A stretch of DNA of 64,000 bases from a virus. This document shows, in pieces, positions 31,890 through 39,872 of this stretch. The stretch is taken from IMG/VR virus record IMGVR_UViG_3300047095_000666, positions 1-64,000 of that record, one strand, 5' to 3'. Below the pieces are notes generated by a model. The model saw nothing but the letters and a program-made list of their open reading frames with translations, was not told the origin of the DNA and searched no databases. The first letter of the stretch is position 1. Every line of letters begins with the position of its first letter. The position numbers and the translations under genes were made by a program.

Positions 31890-31930
31890 AAAAAAAAAGA
31901 GGTCGTATGGGAAATCCCCATACGACCTCT
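31888..31930. terminator. Bidirectional terminator between convergent genes
   Basis: AGAGGTCGTATGGG / CCCATACGACCTCT, a 14-bp stem with a short loop. Eleven A residues on the left give a T-run for the minus transcript (DUF2325-like gene); the plus transcript from the Nudix gene meets the same stem. Confidence 0.88.
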
Positions 31931-31939
31931 TCATGCCGC

Positions 31940-32236
31940 TCAGAGCGCGGCAAGCTCTTGTCTCAACGAACTTATACCTCCGTGGACGTACCTGAGCGTG
32001 ACTCCGTCGCTCATGTACTCCTTGAGGGTCTCTTGCGAGTTGTGAGAGATCCACTTCGTCATCAGAACGATGACGTCAGAGATCTTCGCCACCTTCTGTA
32101 GGCGGGCTGACCTGCAATCGCTCGACTCTACGTTCAATTCGAGCTTCTCACCGAACTCCTTCTCTATCATCTGTGCGTCCCGACCCTTACACAAGCCGAT
32201 GATCGAGACGCGGGGTTTGCGGACGGGCTTTTCCAT
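31940..32236 (-). CDS. DUF2325-like small protein (98 aa)
   Basis: 98 residues. The layout fits DUF2325: SIIGLCKGRD at the start, a central SSDCRSARLQKVAK (matching the HR.G-R motif position), KISDVIVLMTKWISHNSQE (matching the AD.VV...(D/K).(V/I)SH pattern) and a GGISSLRQELAAL end, where the family has GVSSL..AL. A Rossmann-like fold is likely; the biochemical role of the family is unknown. ATG 32236. Downstream of the topoisomerase B gene and probably co-transcribed. Confidence 0.75.
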   Translation of the reverse strand: MEKPVRKPRVSIIGLCKGRDAQMIEKEFGEKLELNVESSDCRSARLQKVAKISDVIVLMTKWISHNSQETLKEYMSDGVTLRYVHGGISSLRQELAAL

Positions 32237-32269
32237 GAGGGTTGGCCGAGTTGCCCCGGCCAGTATCCA

Positions 32270-34654
32270 TCAGTAGCTCAGCTCTTCACGATCGAGACCG
32301 TCGAAGATCTCGTTCATGAATTCCTTGCGGAAGTCGACGCGGTTAGATGACATGAAGTTCGTTACGACAGTCTTTGCATCGGCCAGATCGTCCACTCCGA
32401 TGCGGACCAGCTCGCGGTTGTCGGGGCTGAGGGTGGTGTCCCAGAGTTCTTGAGAGTTCGCCTCGCCGAGTCCCTTGAAGCGAAGCACGGAGTACTGCTT
32501 GTTGAGCTGGCTGTTGATAGCCGCCATCCGACCGTAGATCGTGCTGGACGCAATATCCTTGCCGTCAACGCGGTGGATCTCGACTGTCGTGGCCAGATCG
32601 ACGTAGCTGCCCTCGTGCAGCCCGACGAGACTGCCGTAGAACTCTTCGGCGTTCTCGTTCACCACGGCGAGGAAGGTCTCCTCTGCGGTGTCGGAGTCTC
32701 GGTGGAAGCCGACGATGGAGATCTTGTCGTCGTCCACGTCCATCTTCACCTTCTTCTTGTCAAAGCCGAATTCGTAGGTCTCGTTGTCGAAGTTCTTCAG
32801 GAACGCCAGCTCGTAGATGTGCGGGTCCACACGGTACTTGCCAGCCGCCTGCTCCACCTCACGGCAGTACTGGCGGAGCCGACCGAACAGCTTGCGCTTC
32901 ACCTTAGAGGAGGTCACTTCCTTCCCGTCCACGAAGAACTTGAACGTCTTCTCGGCCTCTGCGAGGAAGAAGGCGTCGAGGTCGGCGGTGGTCTTCAGGT
33001 AGATCGGCTTCCGTCCGGCTGCGGTGACGCGGTAGAGCGGCGCTTGAGCGAAGTAGAGCTTCCCAGCTTGTACCAGCGGCTCGAAGAGCTCCAGATAGTT
33101 AGTCAGCATCAGGAGCTTGATGTGGTGTCCGTCGTCGTCGGCGTCGGCGGCGATGATCACCTTGTCGAACTTGCACTTCTCAGAGTCGATGGCTTCCTTG
33201 ACGCCGCAACGCATCACGGAGATCAGGTCTGCCAGCTCCTTATTCTTGTAGATCTTCTCAATGTCAAGACCGAGCGAGTTCAGGGGTTTGCCCTTCAGCT
33301 CGTACACGGCCTGGAAGTTCTTGTCACGACCGTCACAGATGGTGCCTGCTGCAGACGAACCCTCGACGATCCACAGCTCTGCCACGGACGGGTCATCCTT
33401 CAGGCAGTCGGAGAACTTGCTGATGCTGTTCAGGGAACTCAGGAAACCACCGGCTTCCTTCTTCACCGTGTCGAGCGCCCGCTTCGAGGCGATGCGAGCC
33501 TTGGCGGTCAGAGCAAAACGCTCCGCCAGACGCTTCATCTCCTTGGCGTTCTTATCCAGCCACTCGCGGATACCCTTGGAAGCCACGGCGAACACGCATC
33601 CGTTGACCTCGTTGTTGGTCAGCTTCTGCTTGGTCTGGGTGGCGTACTTCGGGTTCAGGACGAACACGGATACGATGGCCGAGAGGCCGTTGTACATGTC
33701 GTCGTTCTCGATGGCCTCCTTGCAGAGCTTGTTGGTCTTGACGTAGTCCGTGAAGTACTGGCTCACGGTGCGCTTGAAGCCGGTGACGTGGACACCACCC
33801 TCGCTAGTGCGGATCGTGTTGGTGAAGGAGTGGATGTCCTCGTCGCGGAAGTCGGTCGTCCAAGTGAAGGAGATCTCCACCTTGACATCCTTGTCGATGC
33901 CGCTGATCGTGATGGGCTTGACGATCTGCTTCTTCGGGTCTACGAACTCCTTGATGAACTCCTCGGTGCCGTGCTCGAACTTCCAGCGGTGGAGCTCGGA
34001 CGATGCCGCCAGCGACTCCTTGTAGGTGATCTCCAGACCGTTGTTGAGGTAGGCGGTCTCGCGGAGGAGCTTGATCACCTCGTCGTTGGCGACGTAGGAC
34101 TCGAACAGCGTCTCATCCAGAGCGAAGTTCACGCTGGTCCCGGACTTGTAACCCTTGACCGGCTTGGCGTTGTTGTCCACCTTGACAGTCTTCTTCAGGC
34201 CCTCGTTGAACTCGATGCGGCCCTCGGACTTATCACGTCGGGAGGTGACGATGAACTTGCTGGAGACGGCATTCACGCAGGACGCACCAACGCCATTCAG
34301 GCCGGTGGTGTACTCGGTCTTGTTCGCGTCGAAGTTGCGACCAGAGTGTAGCTCACCGAAGATCACCTCAAGAGCGTTCTTGCCAGATTCGTGGCGCTGA
34401 AAGGGAACACCGCGACCGTTGTCGGCGACGATGAACTCGTTTTCAGACACCCGAACTACGTTGATCATAGTGCAGTAACCGCGAAGGAACTCGTCCACAG
34501 AATTGTTGACGATCTCGCGGAGGCAGGTCAGGGAGCCGTACTCATCCAGATTCGACAAGTAAATTTGAGGCCGTTTCCGGACGCACTCTGGAAACGGTAA
34601 TTGTTTAATCGAGTCTGCATCATACGTCTCGTTCTTTTTGACTTTCGCGTTCAT
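32270..34654 (-). CDS. Type IIA DNA topoisomerase subunit B (GyrB/ParE-like, 794 aa)
   Basis: The N-terminal GHKL ATPase shows LREIVNNSVDEFL (Asn/Glu site), VADNGRGVPF and TGLNGVGASCVNAVS loops. The transducer region follows. The TOPRIM domain has LWIVEGSSAAGTI (Glu), YELKGKPLNS and IIAADADDDGHHIKLL (acidic triad). The tail near residue 740 carries RFKGLGEANSQELWDT, as in GyrB/ParE. Partner of subunit A at 28647. Its ATG at 34654 overlaps the preceding homing-endonuclease-like gene, whose last codons contain the ribosome site. Confidence 0.96.
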   Translation of the reverse strand: MNAKVKKNETYDADSIKQLPFPECVRKRPQIYLSNLDEYGSLTCLREIVNNSVDEFLRGYCTMINVVRVSENEFIVADNGRGVPFQRHESGKNALEVIFGELHSGRNFDANKTEYTTGLNGVGASCVNAVSSKFIVTSRRDKSEGRIEFNEGLKKTVKVDNNAKPVKGYKSGTSVNFALDETLFESYVANDEVIKLLRETAYLNNGLEITYKESLAASSELHRWKFEHGTEEFIKEFVDPKKQIVKPITISGIDKDVKVEISFTWTTDFRDEDIHSFTNTIRTSEGGVHVTGFKRTVSQYFTDYVKTNKLCKEAIENDDMYNGLSAIVSVFVLNPKYATQTKQKLTNNEVNGCVFAVASKGIREWLDKNAKEMKRLAERFALTAKARIASKRALDTVKKEAGGFLSSLNSISKFSDCLKDDPSVAELWIVEGSSAAGTICDGRDKNFQAVYELKGKPLNSLGLDIEKIYKNKELADLISVMRCGVKEAIDSEKCKFDKVIIAADADDDGHHIKLLMLTNYLELFEPLVQAGKLYFAQAPLYRVTAAGRKPIYLKTTADLDAFFLAEAEKTFKFFVDGKEVTSSKVKRKLFGRLRQYCREVEQAAGKYRVDPHIYELAFLKNFDNETYEFGFDKKKVKMDVDDDKISIVGFHRDSDTAEETFLAVVNENAEEFYGSLVGLHEGSYVDLATTVEIHRVDGKDIASSTIYGRMAAINSQLNKQYSVLRFKGLGEANSQELWDTTLSPDNRELVRIGVDDLADAKTVVTNFMSSNRVDFRKEFMNEIFDGLDREELSY

Positions 34655-35604
34655 TTTCTTCCTTTCACAAATTGGTCGATTACTTCTCGGATCCTTGTCA
34701 TGTGATCCTCAGTGTAGTCTATCCGGATTAACGTTATGCCGTTTTCTTGGCAAAACGCGTTCTTGATGGAATCTCTTTTAAGCTGGTCTTGCTGAGACTC
34801 TCTCCAGACAGAATTATTGGAAGCAAATTTCATTGGATCATGTTGACTCCCGTCATACTCAACTAAAATGAATTCATTGCCACCGGTATGTATTCCGAAA
34901 TCGAATGCTAATGGTTTTTTATTTCTACATTCATCAAATTTCACTTCTTCTTCAAAGTGTATTCCTTCCTTCAATAGAAAGTCTTTAATTTGAAGATGAG
35001 CTTTGGAGTGTTTTCGCAAAGAATTGCATTTAGGACAACGATCACCACATATGAATCGCATTGGTTTTACGTTGTACTCATGACTTTTACAGGTCTCACT
35101 GTTATGACGGATCAGTATTGGAGTAGCGTTGTTGACGTACTCACCAAGTACTTCGTACTCTCCGCCAGTCATGTTGCTGACTTCTTTAGCAAACACAAAG
35201 GTTGTTTTCTTTTGCCTCTTTGAGCAGATGGGACAAGTTCTTCCTGCGAGTATCTTTACCGGAGCAACTAGGTATGTGTGGCTGGAACCGTTTTCGTCCG
35301 TGTGTTCGACTTCAACTTTTTCTTTGTTATTCACATACCTTCCTATTACCCTGTAAGACTCTCCATGTAGATCTGAAACTTGCTGTACGAAATCCGAGTG
35401 TGTCTTCTTTGGAGTGCCAAAGCATTTAGGACAACGGTCTCCTCTCAGAAATCGTTTAAACGATGTACTAAAGACGTTTCCGCACACCGGATGAAACACT
35501 GAAAGTGTATCCACCGCACGGATATACTCTGAGCTTTTCAACTCATAGCCTTCCTGTGCTATGTAAATTCGCACTTCATCTAAAGTGTGCGGTTTCTTCC
35601 CCAT
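34651..35604 (-). CDS. Free-standing homing-endonuclease-like gene (zinc ribbons plus Vsr/EDxHD-type nuclease, 317 aa)
   Basis: 317 residues, strikingly AT-rich against its neighbours. Three repeated units each hold a CPxC pair (GDRCPKC, GRTCPICSK, GDRCPKCNS) separated by ~65 residues and resembling zinc-ribbon DNA-recognition modules. The C-terminal ~110 residues look like the Vsr-related nuclease fold of I-Bth0305I-type homing enzymes: LAFDFGI, FILVEYDGSQHD (acid-acid-x-x-x-His) and GITLIRIDYTEDH. The gene sits exactly between a small phage gene and the topoisomerase B start, flanked by a 14-bp direct repeat containing the ribosome site. A mobile, cutting enzyme is the best reading; a non-homing nuclease remains possible. 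Confidence 0.8.
   Translation of the reverse strand: MGKKPHTLDEVRIYIAQEGYELKSSEYIRAVDTLSVFHPVCGNVFSTSFKRFLRGDRCPKCFGTPKKTHSDFVQQVSDLHGESYRVIGRYVNNKEKVEVEHTDENGSSHTYLVAPVKILAGRTCPICSKRQKKTTFVFAKEVSNMTGGEYEVLGEYVNNATPILIRHNSETCKSHEYNVKPMRFICGDRCPKCNSLRKHSKAHLQIKDFLLKEGIHFEEEVKFDECRNKKPLAFDFGIHTGGNEFILVEYDGSQHDPMKFASNNSVWRESQQDQLKRDSIKNAFCQENGITLIRIDYTEDHMTRIREVIDQFVKGRK
34655..34668. repeat. 14-bp direct repeat, right of topoisomerase B start (copy 1)
   Basis: TTTCTTCCTTTCAC on the plus strand (GTGAAAGGAAGAAA on the coding strand), identical to 35604-35617. Contains the ribosome site of the topoisomerase B gene and codes for the last residues (VKGRK) of the inserted gene. Confidence 0.8.
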
Positions 35605-35617
35605 TTCTTCCTTTCAC
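35604..35617. repeat. 14-bp direct repeat, left boundary of the inserted gene (copy 2)
   Basis: Exact second copy of TTTCTTCCTTTCAC, providing the ribosome site of the homing-endonuclease-like gene and overlapping the stop of the gene before it. The pair brackets the inserted gene almost to the base. Confidence 0.8.
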
Positions 35618-35940
35618 TTGCAAAGCAATTTCTTGCGGTGGTCGTCGATGTCTCGGGAGAACCACTTGACGATCGACAGCATTTCCTTGAACGTGTTCTC
35701 CGACACCTCCTTGAAGGAGCTGCACTGCACCGATGGACTAGACCCATCACAGTAGAACACGTCATCCTCTTGGACGGTCCTGTGACCGTACCACTTAGAT
35801 AATATATCGTCGATCACCGTTTGGAGGAATTCCTCCGCCTCCTCCGTCTCGCAGGAGATCCGGACGATGATCGTGACGTTGCTGCTCGACTCGCCGTGAC
35901 CTTCGATGAGGGAGACGGCGTAGTGCTTGCGGATCTTCAT
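35614..35940 (-). CDS. Small protein, tandem paralogue of the next gene (108 aa)
   Basis: 108 residues. Shared landmarks with the gene at 35937: (H/R)YAV/YFAV near the start, a HG(E/D) turn, ..(C)E...AE.FL...IDD/IDG, (S)DWYG / SKWYG, FK..(L)EN/EST F, and a final D(I/D)DD.RK. Acidic, no cysteine motif. ATGA coupling to its paralogue. Function unknown; the two likely arose by tandem duplication. Confidence 0.8.
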   Translation of the reverse strand: MKIRKHYAVSLIEGHGESSSNVTIIVRISCETEEAEEFLQTVIDDILSKWYGHRTVQEDDVFYCDGSSPSVQCSSFKEVSENTFKEMLSIVKWFSRDIDDHRKKLLCK

Positions 35941-36263
35941 TCCATTAGCCTCGCTTTCCTCACCTCGTCGATGTCGTATATCTCAGTGTACATGAAACCC
36001 TTGAGGTCGTCGAACGTACTCTCCAGAATCTCCTTCTTGTTTTTCAGGTACACGAAGTAGGAGTCGTCGGACTTGCAGAACGAGTCTCCGTCCCGGTAGG
36101 TGCCGTCGCCGTACCAGTCTGACATGGTTCCATCGATCATCTCGTCGAGGAACTGTTCGGCCTCGAAGTCCTCGCAGGTCAGGTGGAAGAGCCGGAAGAG
36201 GCTCTCCTCGATGTCTCCGTGCGCCTCGGTGAACTTCACCGCGAAGTAGCGATCACGTTTCAT
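35937..36263 (-). CDS. Small protein, tandem paralogue of the previous entry (108 aa)
   Basis: ATG 36263 (MKRDRYFAVKF) is preferred over 36287 because it aligns with the start of its paralogue and overlaps the end of the upstream gene by 11 bases. 108 residues; it carries the shared AEQFLDEMIDG and SDWYGDGT segments. Acidic, Asp-rich. Function unknown. Confidence 0.8.
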   Translation of the reverse strand: MKRDRYFAVKFTEAHGDIEESLFRLFHLTCEDFEAEQFLDEMIDGTMSDWYGDGTYRDGDSFCKSDDSYFVYLKNKKEILESTFDDLKGFMYTEIYDIDEVRKARLME

Positions 36264-36672
36264 TTGGGTGCTCCCAGAGAGGGACAAAGAGCTTCTTACC
36301 TTCCAGCGGAGTTATCGCGTTCAGCATCTTGAACGTGAACTCGGCGTAGAAGAATGGGTGGAAGTGGCCAAGACGCAGCATGACATCTGGGTCCGTACAT
36401 CGCCCGACTTGGATGCTGGCGTCCAAGACGAGACGCTTGTTCTTCAGCGTGATCAGCTCGGTGCTGATCTTGTGGAGCATAGAAGCCGTCTCCATCTTGC
36501 TGGTCGTCAGCCCGTTCATCTGCTCGAATATGATCTTCCCGATCAGCTTGGCATAGATGAAGTCGATGTCCTCCTCGTGGACACGGTTTTTGTTGACGCG
36601 TATGATTTTGACGTAGTTCTCCAACACGGCTGTCAAGTCGCACAGCGGTGGACTGAAGTTAGGTCTCTCCAT
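36253..36672 (-). CDS. Hypothetical protein (139 aa)
   Basis: ATG 36672 follows GAAAGGAAACGAA; the frame to 36774 crosses the AT-rich promoter and is not coding. 139 residues, helical middle (IYAKLIGKIIFEQMNGL), a His/Phe-rich segment (LGHFHPFFYAEF) near residue 110. First gene of the operon leading to topoisomerase B. No family recognised. Confidence 0.8.
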   Translation of the reverse strand: MERPNFSPPLCDLTAVLENYVKIIRVNKNRVHEEDIDFIYAKLIGKIIFEQMNGLTTSKMETASMLHKISTELITLKNKRLVLDASIQVGRCTDPDVMLRLGHFHPFFYAEFTFKMLNAITPLEGKKLFVPLWEHPNET

Positions 36673-36736
36673 TTCGTTTCCTTTCGTGAACTTTCTTACT
36701 GCTGTTGAGTTAGCCCCCTCGCGCGAATAATACTTA

Positions 36737-36760
36737 TATTCTTTTATATTATATATAAGG
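36737..36760 (-). promoter_or_regulatory. AT-rich promoter region of the topoisomerase B operon
   Basis: The minus strand holds CTTATATATAATATAAAAG, with a second TATAAG-like element next to it; 24 of 28 bases are A/T. It lies 70-90 bases before ATG 36672 and 20 bases after the terminator of the preceding operon. Confidence 0.65.
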
Positions 36761-36779
36761 GAACTTCGTTTCACCCTTA

Positions 36780-36816
36780 CAAAAAAAGTGAGGGATCATG
36801 TAGAACGATCCCTCAC
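36780..36816 (-). terminator. Rho-independent terminator
   Basis: GTGAGGGATC / GATCCCTCAC, a 10-bp perfect stem, with eight A residues at left on the plus strand (T-run in the minus transcript). Ends the MoxR-VWA operon. Confidence 0.9.
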
Positions 36817-36821
36817 GCGAA

Positions 36822-37229
36822 TCACAAGGACTCGCAGTACTTCGGAAGAGCGATGCCGTAAAGATCTTCAGCCATCGTGATGATGAGGTTGAGCTTCAAC
36901 CAACTCACTCTGCCTCCCTGGATGAGCTTGTCATCCTTGATCACAGACTCCATGAAAGCAGTCATACCGTGAAGTTCCTCCAGAGCCTTGTACGCCTGAT
37001 CCGGGTCTCGACAGGTCTTCTCCTCCATCTCTCGCTCGATCATGGAGTAGAAGTTGTCTAGGACGTCGTACTGGCTCTCAAGCTCGGAAAGAACCATGTC
37101 GAGGTTCTTTCGGTTGTTCCCAACCATCAAGTCGAGACTACCGAAGCCCATCTTGCCGACGATCCCTCTCTGGCTCTTCAGCGCATCCACGTACTTTTGG
37201 ATGTCCTGATCTAGCTTCTGGAGATGCAT
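36822..37229 (-). CDS. Helical protein, last gene of the MoxR-VWA operon (135 aa)
   Basis: ATG 37229 overlaps the VWA-gene stop (TGATG); the long frame reaching 37796 is a shadow of that gene. 135 residues, helical by composition (LDQDIQKYVDALKSQRG, MVLSELESQYDVLDNFYSMI) and acidic. Tight coupling suggests a subunit or adaptor of the VWA protein. No domain recognised. Confidence 0.78.
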   Translation of the reverse strand: MHLQKLDQDIQKYVDALKSQRGIVGKMGFGSLDLMVGNNRKNLDMVLSELESQYDVLDNFYSMIEREMEEKTCRDPDQAYKALEELHGMTAFMESVIKDDKLIQGGRVSWLKLNLIITMAEDLYGIALPKYCESL

Positions 37230-38485
37230 CACTTGTCCTCCGGGATGTAAACCACCACGTCTCCAAACGGGAACTTCTCCGGGTCGAGACAACCCTTCGG
37301 AGTCACCCAGATCACGTCGAAGTCCGGAGGCACTTCGGGGAATGCTCCCCATCCATCCGTGCAGTACACCATCACCTTGACGTCCGGCTTGTTCTCCTGT
37401 ACCCACCGGATTGCCGGGATGAACGAGGTGCCTCCGCCTCCGGTACCCTTCGGGATGTTGTCTTGGAAGGACTCGCCAAAGGAGTAGTTGTACACGGCAT
37501 CCACGTTGCAGTCGGCCTCGATCAGGGTGAGGTCGTAGCTGTCGAAAGCCTCGAAGATGTGTTGCAGTTCTCCGTAGATTTCCGGGAGGTAGCTGAGCAT
37601 GGACCCGGAGGTGTCCACCGCTAGGGCGACGTCGATGTGCTCTCCTTGAACCGACGGCATGACCATGTTCAGGTGGAAGAACCGCTTGTTCGGCGGGTTC
37701 AGCTGGTACACCGACTTGTACATGTTCATGACGTAGTTGTTGAGCGTCTCGCGCCAATCGACTTTTTCCTCGGTGCTGATCAGCGATTCGAGACACTTTA
37801 CCGCGCCGGAGATGTCGCCGCGCTGCTTCGCAGAGATGATCTCTTTTTCAAGTCGGTTCTTCCACTGACCTTCAAGGTTCTTGGCTTCGGCATCTCCGAC
37901 CATCGTCTTCAGCAGTTCGCCGGGGATGTGGTCATCGACGAGAGTCTTGCCTCCGGGGATCATCGGCATGGAGCCAGCGCCGCTGCCTCCGGGGATTGGA
38001 ACCTGTTGCCAGTTCTTGCTCTCTTGGGCCAGCTCGGAGTATACGACCTCGACCGTCTTGCCGAAGTACTTGGCGTCGTACAGGGCCTGTTTCGGCATCC
38101 GCATGAAGCACTTCTTGCTAGCTTTCGCCGCCTCGTCGATCACCGCTTGGATCAGGTAGTTCACCACGTAGTCGCAGGCGACATTCCACAGGGTGATCCG
38201 GTTGCCCATAGAATCGACGACGATGATGTTGCGGCCACCCTGACGGTACGGGTTAGCGTGGCCGAGAGCTGCATGGAGCACCTCGTGAGCGACGATGAAG
38301 GTCAGCTCTTCCTCTGGGAGAGTCTTGACGAACTCGTCGTTGTAGTACATTTTCTTGGCGTCAGTCGCCATCGTCGGAATCGTCTTGGACTCGACTCGCT
38401 GGAGGGAGCAAGCGAGGTTGCCGAACATCCGGTAGCTGAACAGCATCCGGAAGATCGACTTCTTGATCATTTCATCTGATTTCAT
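37229..38485 (-). CDS. Metallopeptidase-like plus VWA-domain protein (DUF2201-like, 418 aa)
   Basis: Residues ~1-110 carry a zincin-type motif HEVLHAALGH (His67, Glu68, His71, His76). Residues ~283-418 form a VWA-like domain with MIDAS DTSGSM at 291-296 and later T/D positions (GGGGTSFIP, YCTDGWG). This two-part architecture is that of DUF2201-type predicted metallopeptidases, which occur beside MoxR-type AAA+ ATPases. A chaperone-like assembly or maturation role together with the ATPase at 39873 is the usual inference. ATG 38485 in an ATGA overlap. Confidence 0.9.
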   Translation of the reverse strand: MKSDEMIKKSIFRMLFSYRMFGNLACSLQRVESKTIPTMATDAKKMYYNDEFVKTLPEEELTFIVAHEVLHAALGHANPYRQGGRNIIVVDSMGNRITLWNVACDYVVNYLIQAVIDEAAKASKKCFMRMPKQALYDAKYFGKTVEVVYSELAQESKNWQQVPIPGGSGAGSMPMIPGGKTLVDDHIPGELLKTMVGDAEAKNLEGQWKNRLEKEIISAKQRGDISGAVKCLESLISTEEKVDWRETLNNYVMNMYKSVYQLNPPNKRFFHLNMVMPSVQGEHIDVALAVDTSGSMLSYLPEIYGELQHIFEAFDSYDLTLIEADCNVDAVYNYSFGESFQDNIPKGTGGGGTSFIPAIRWVQENKPDVKVMVYCTDGWGAFPEVPPDFDVIWVTPKGCLDPEKFPFGDVVVYIPEDK

Positions 38486-39816
38486 AGCTTACTCCTCAAT
38501 AGGTAGTGGTGGGTGTTGAGCAGCCTGAGAACGGCATCGCCGTGTACTGCGTCGAATTTCGTGGAGTATGACCTGATTGCGAATTGGAACCTTGCAGCAA
38601 TGCACTCGTCCAGTTTCCGCACCAGTCTGTCTCTCTCGGTCCAGTCTCCGGCGAGCGCCTTTTTGACTATCTCCTCCAACTTTTCCTTCATCGAGCTGGT
38701 CGCGTTGTACGAAGGAGACTCAGTGGAGCAGACGTCTAGGACGTACTGAATCGGGTCTGAGCTGATCTCGGCGATCAGCAGCTGGAGCATCTCTCTCACC
38801 GAGGAAAGACAAGTATTGTGCGAGACCTTCGGTCCGATAGCCATGATCTGCTCCTTGGCGTATGAGTCCAGCTCCGCCTTCTTGGAGAGGTACTTTAGCG
38901 CACTCGTGAGCATCTTGGTCGTGCCAGATTCGTCTCCGCTGAAGGAGTACGGAGTCGCGCTCCCCCACCAGATCGTGTTCTGGAGGATCTTCTGGATGAT
39001 TCGGGCGACTGTCGACGTCATGTGCCGAATGTGACTCGGGTCGTTTCCAAGGACGCTTATCGAGTGAGTAAGGATCTTGTTTGCCACCTGACGGAGCGTG
39101 ATGTCTCTGACATCGATGTCATTCGGGTTCTGACCGAAGTACTTGCCATCGATGTATGATAGAGTCCACTCCGCAATCCTCTCGATAGTGCCTGCCCTCT
39201 GGATGTTGCCGAGCGCAATCCCGAAGAAGAAAGAGTACGACGGGTCATGACGCTGGAAGGTCTTGACAGCTTTCACCTTGCTGCGCTTACGCTGTTTGGT
39301 GAAGTACGAGTGGTACTCAAAGGAGCAACCGATAGAATCCTCCGTGGAGTACTCCGAGCAGAGTTTTAGAAGATGAATTCGAGTCTCGTCTTCTATGTCG
39401 AACCGGATCCTCTGGATGAAGTTCCTGTTGTCGATGTCGCTTGTCTCGTGCCACAGCACCGTACTCATGGTGCTCTCGTAGAACTCGGACAGCATCCCCG
39501 GAGCGGTGATGTACTTGACGCTGTACTTGCTCTTGTCGAGATCCCCGACGTCGACATTGCCGACGCGTAGGAGCAGGTTGCTTACCAGCAGGTTCTCCTT
39601 GTAAAAGTTGAGATCGACCGGCTTGCTGGCTGAGTTCTTGATCGGGTTCTGGAGGAATCCGATCTTGTTGATCGAGCGCAGCACGTTGTTCACGGTCAGC
39701 CTCTCTCCGTGCATGCGCTTGAGCAGCGTATAGATCTTGTTGAAATCGTTGCTGAGAGTGAAGTCCAGATCCTGGAGCATAGAAATTCTCGCAACGTCTT
39801 CGATGATTCCTTCCAT
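38482..39816 (-). CDS. Hypothetical protein within the MoxR-VWA operon (444 aa)
   Basis: 444 residues, ATG 39816 after AAGGATGAAAA; its stop overlaps the VWA gene start (ATGA). Mostly helical, basic in the middle (FTKQRKRSKVKAVKTF) and with a predicted long helical C-terminal part. No catalytic motif recognised. It lies between the ATPase gene, after a terminator, and the VWA gene, so it is a likely third component or substrate-recognition partner. Confidence 0.82.
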   Translation of the reverse strand: MEGIIEDVARISMLQDLDFTLSNDFNKIYTLLKRMHGERLTVNNVLRSINKIGFLQNPIKNSASKPVDLNFYKENLLVSNLLLRVGNVDVGDLDKSKYSVKYITAPGMLSEFYESTMSTVLWHETSDIDNRNFIQRIRFDIEDETRIHLLKLCSEYSTEDSIGCSFEYHSYFTKQRKRSKVKAVKTFQRHDPSYSFFFGIALGNIQRAGTIERIAEWTLSYIDGKYFGQNPNDIDVRDITLRQVANKILTHSISVLGNDPSHIRHMTSTVARIIQKILQNTIWWGSATPYSFSGDESGTTKMLTSALKYLSKKAELDSYAKEQIMAIGPKVSHNTCLSSVREMLQLLIAEISSDPIQYVLDVCSTESPSYNATSSMKEKLEEIVKKALAGDWTERDRLVRKLDECIAARFQFAIRSYSTKFDAVHGDAVLRLLNTHHYLLRSKL

Positions 39817-39828
39817 TTTTCATCCTTC

Positions 39829-39862
39829 AAAAAAAGTCGAGAACGCCGCTAGGACGCTCTCG
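39829..39862 (-). terminator. Terminator/attenuator after the MoxR-like gene
   Basis: CGAGAACGCC / GGACGCTCTCG imperfect stem, with seven A residues at left on the plus strand. Partial termination could set a high ATPase to VWA-protein ratio, since no separate promoter box precedes the downstream genes. Confidence 0.7.
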
Positions 39863-39872
39863 GTTCGTTACA

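Noticed and set aside
32450-34351. A 633-codon open frame on the plus strand opposite the topoisomerase B gene
   Set aside because: It lies entirely within a clearly coding gene on the other strand, has no ribosome site and shows the Val/Leu/Asp-rich composition expected from the antisense of GC-rich codons.
36673-36774. N-terminal extension of the 139-residue gene into the promoter region
   Set aside because: The extension would be encoded by the AT-rich promoter sequence, while ATG 36672 has an excellent ribosome site.
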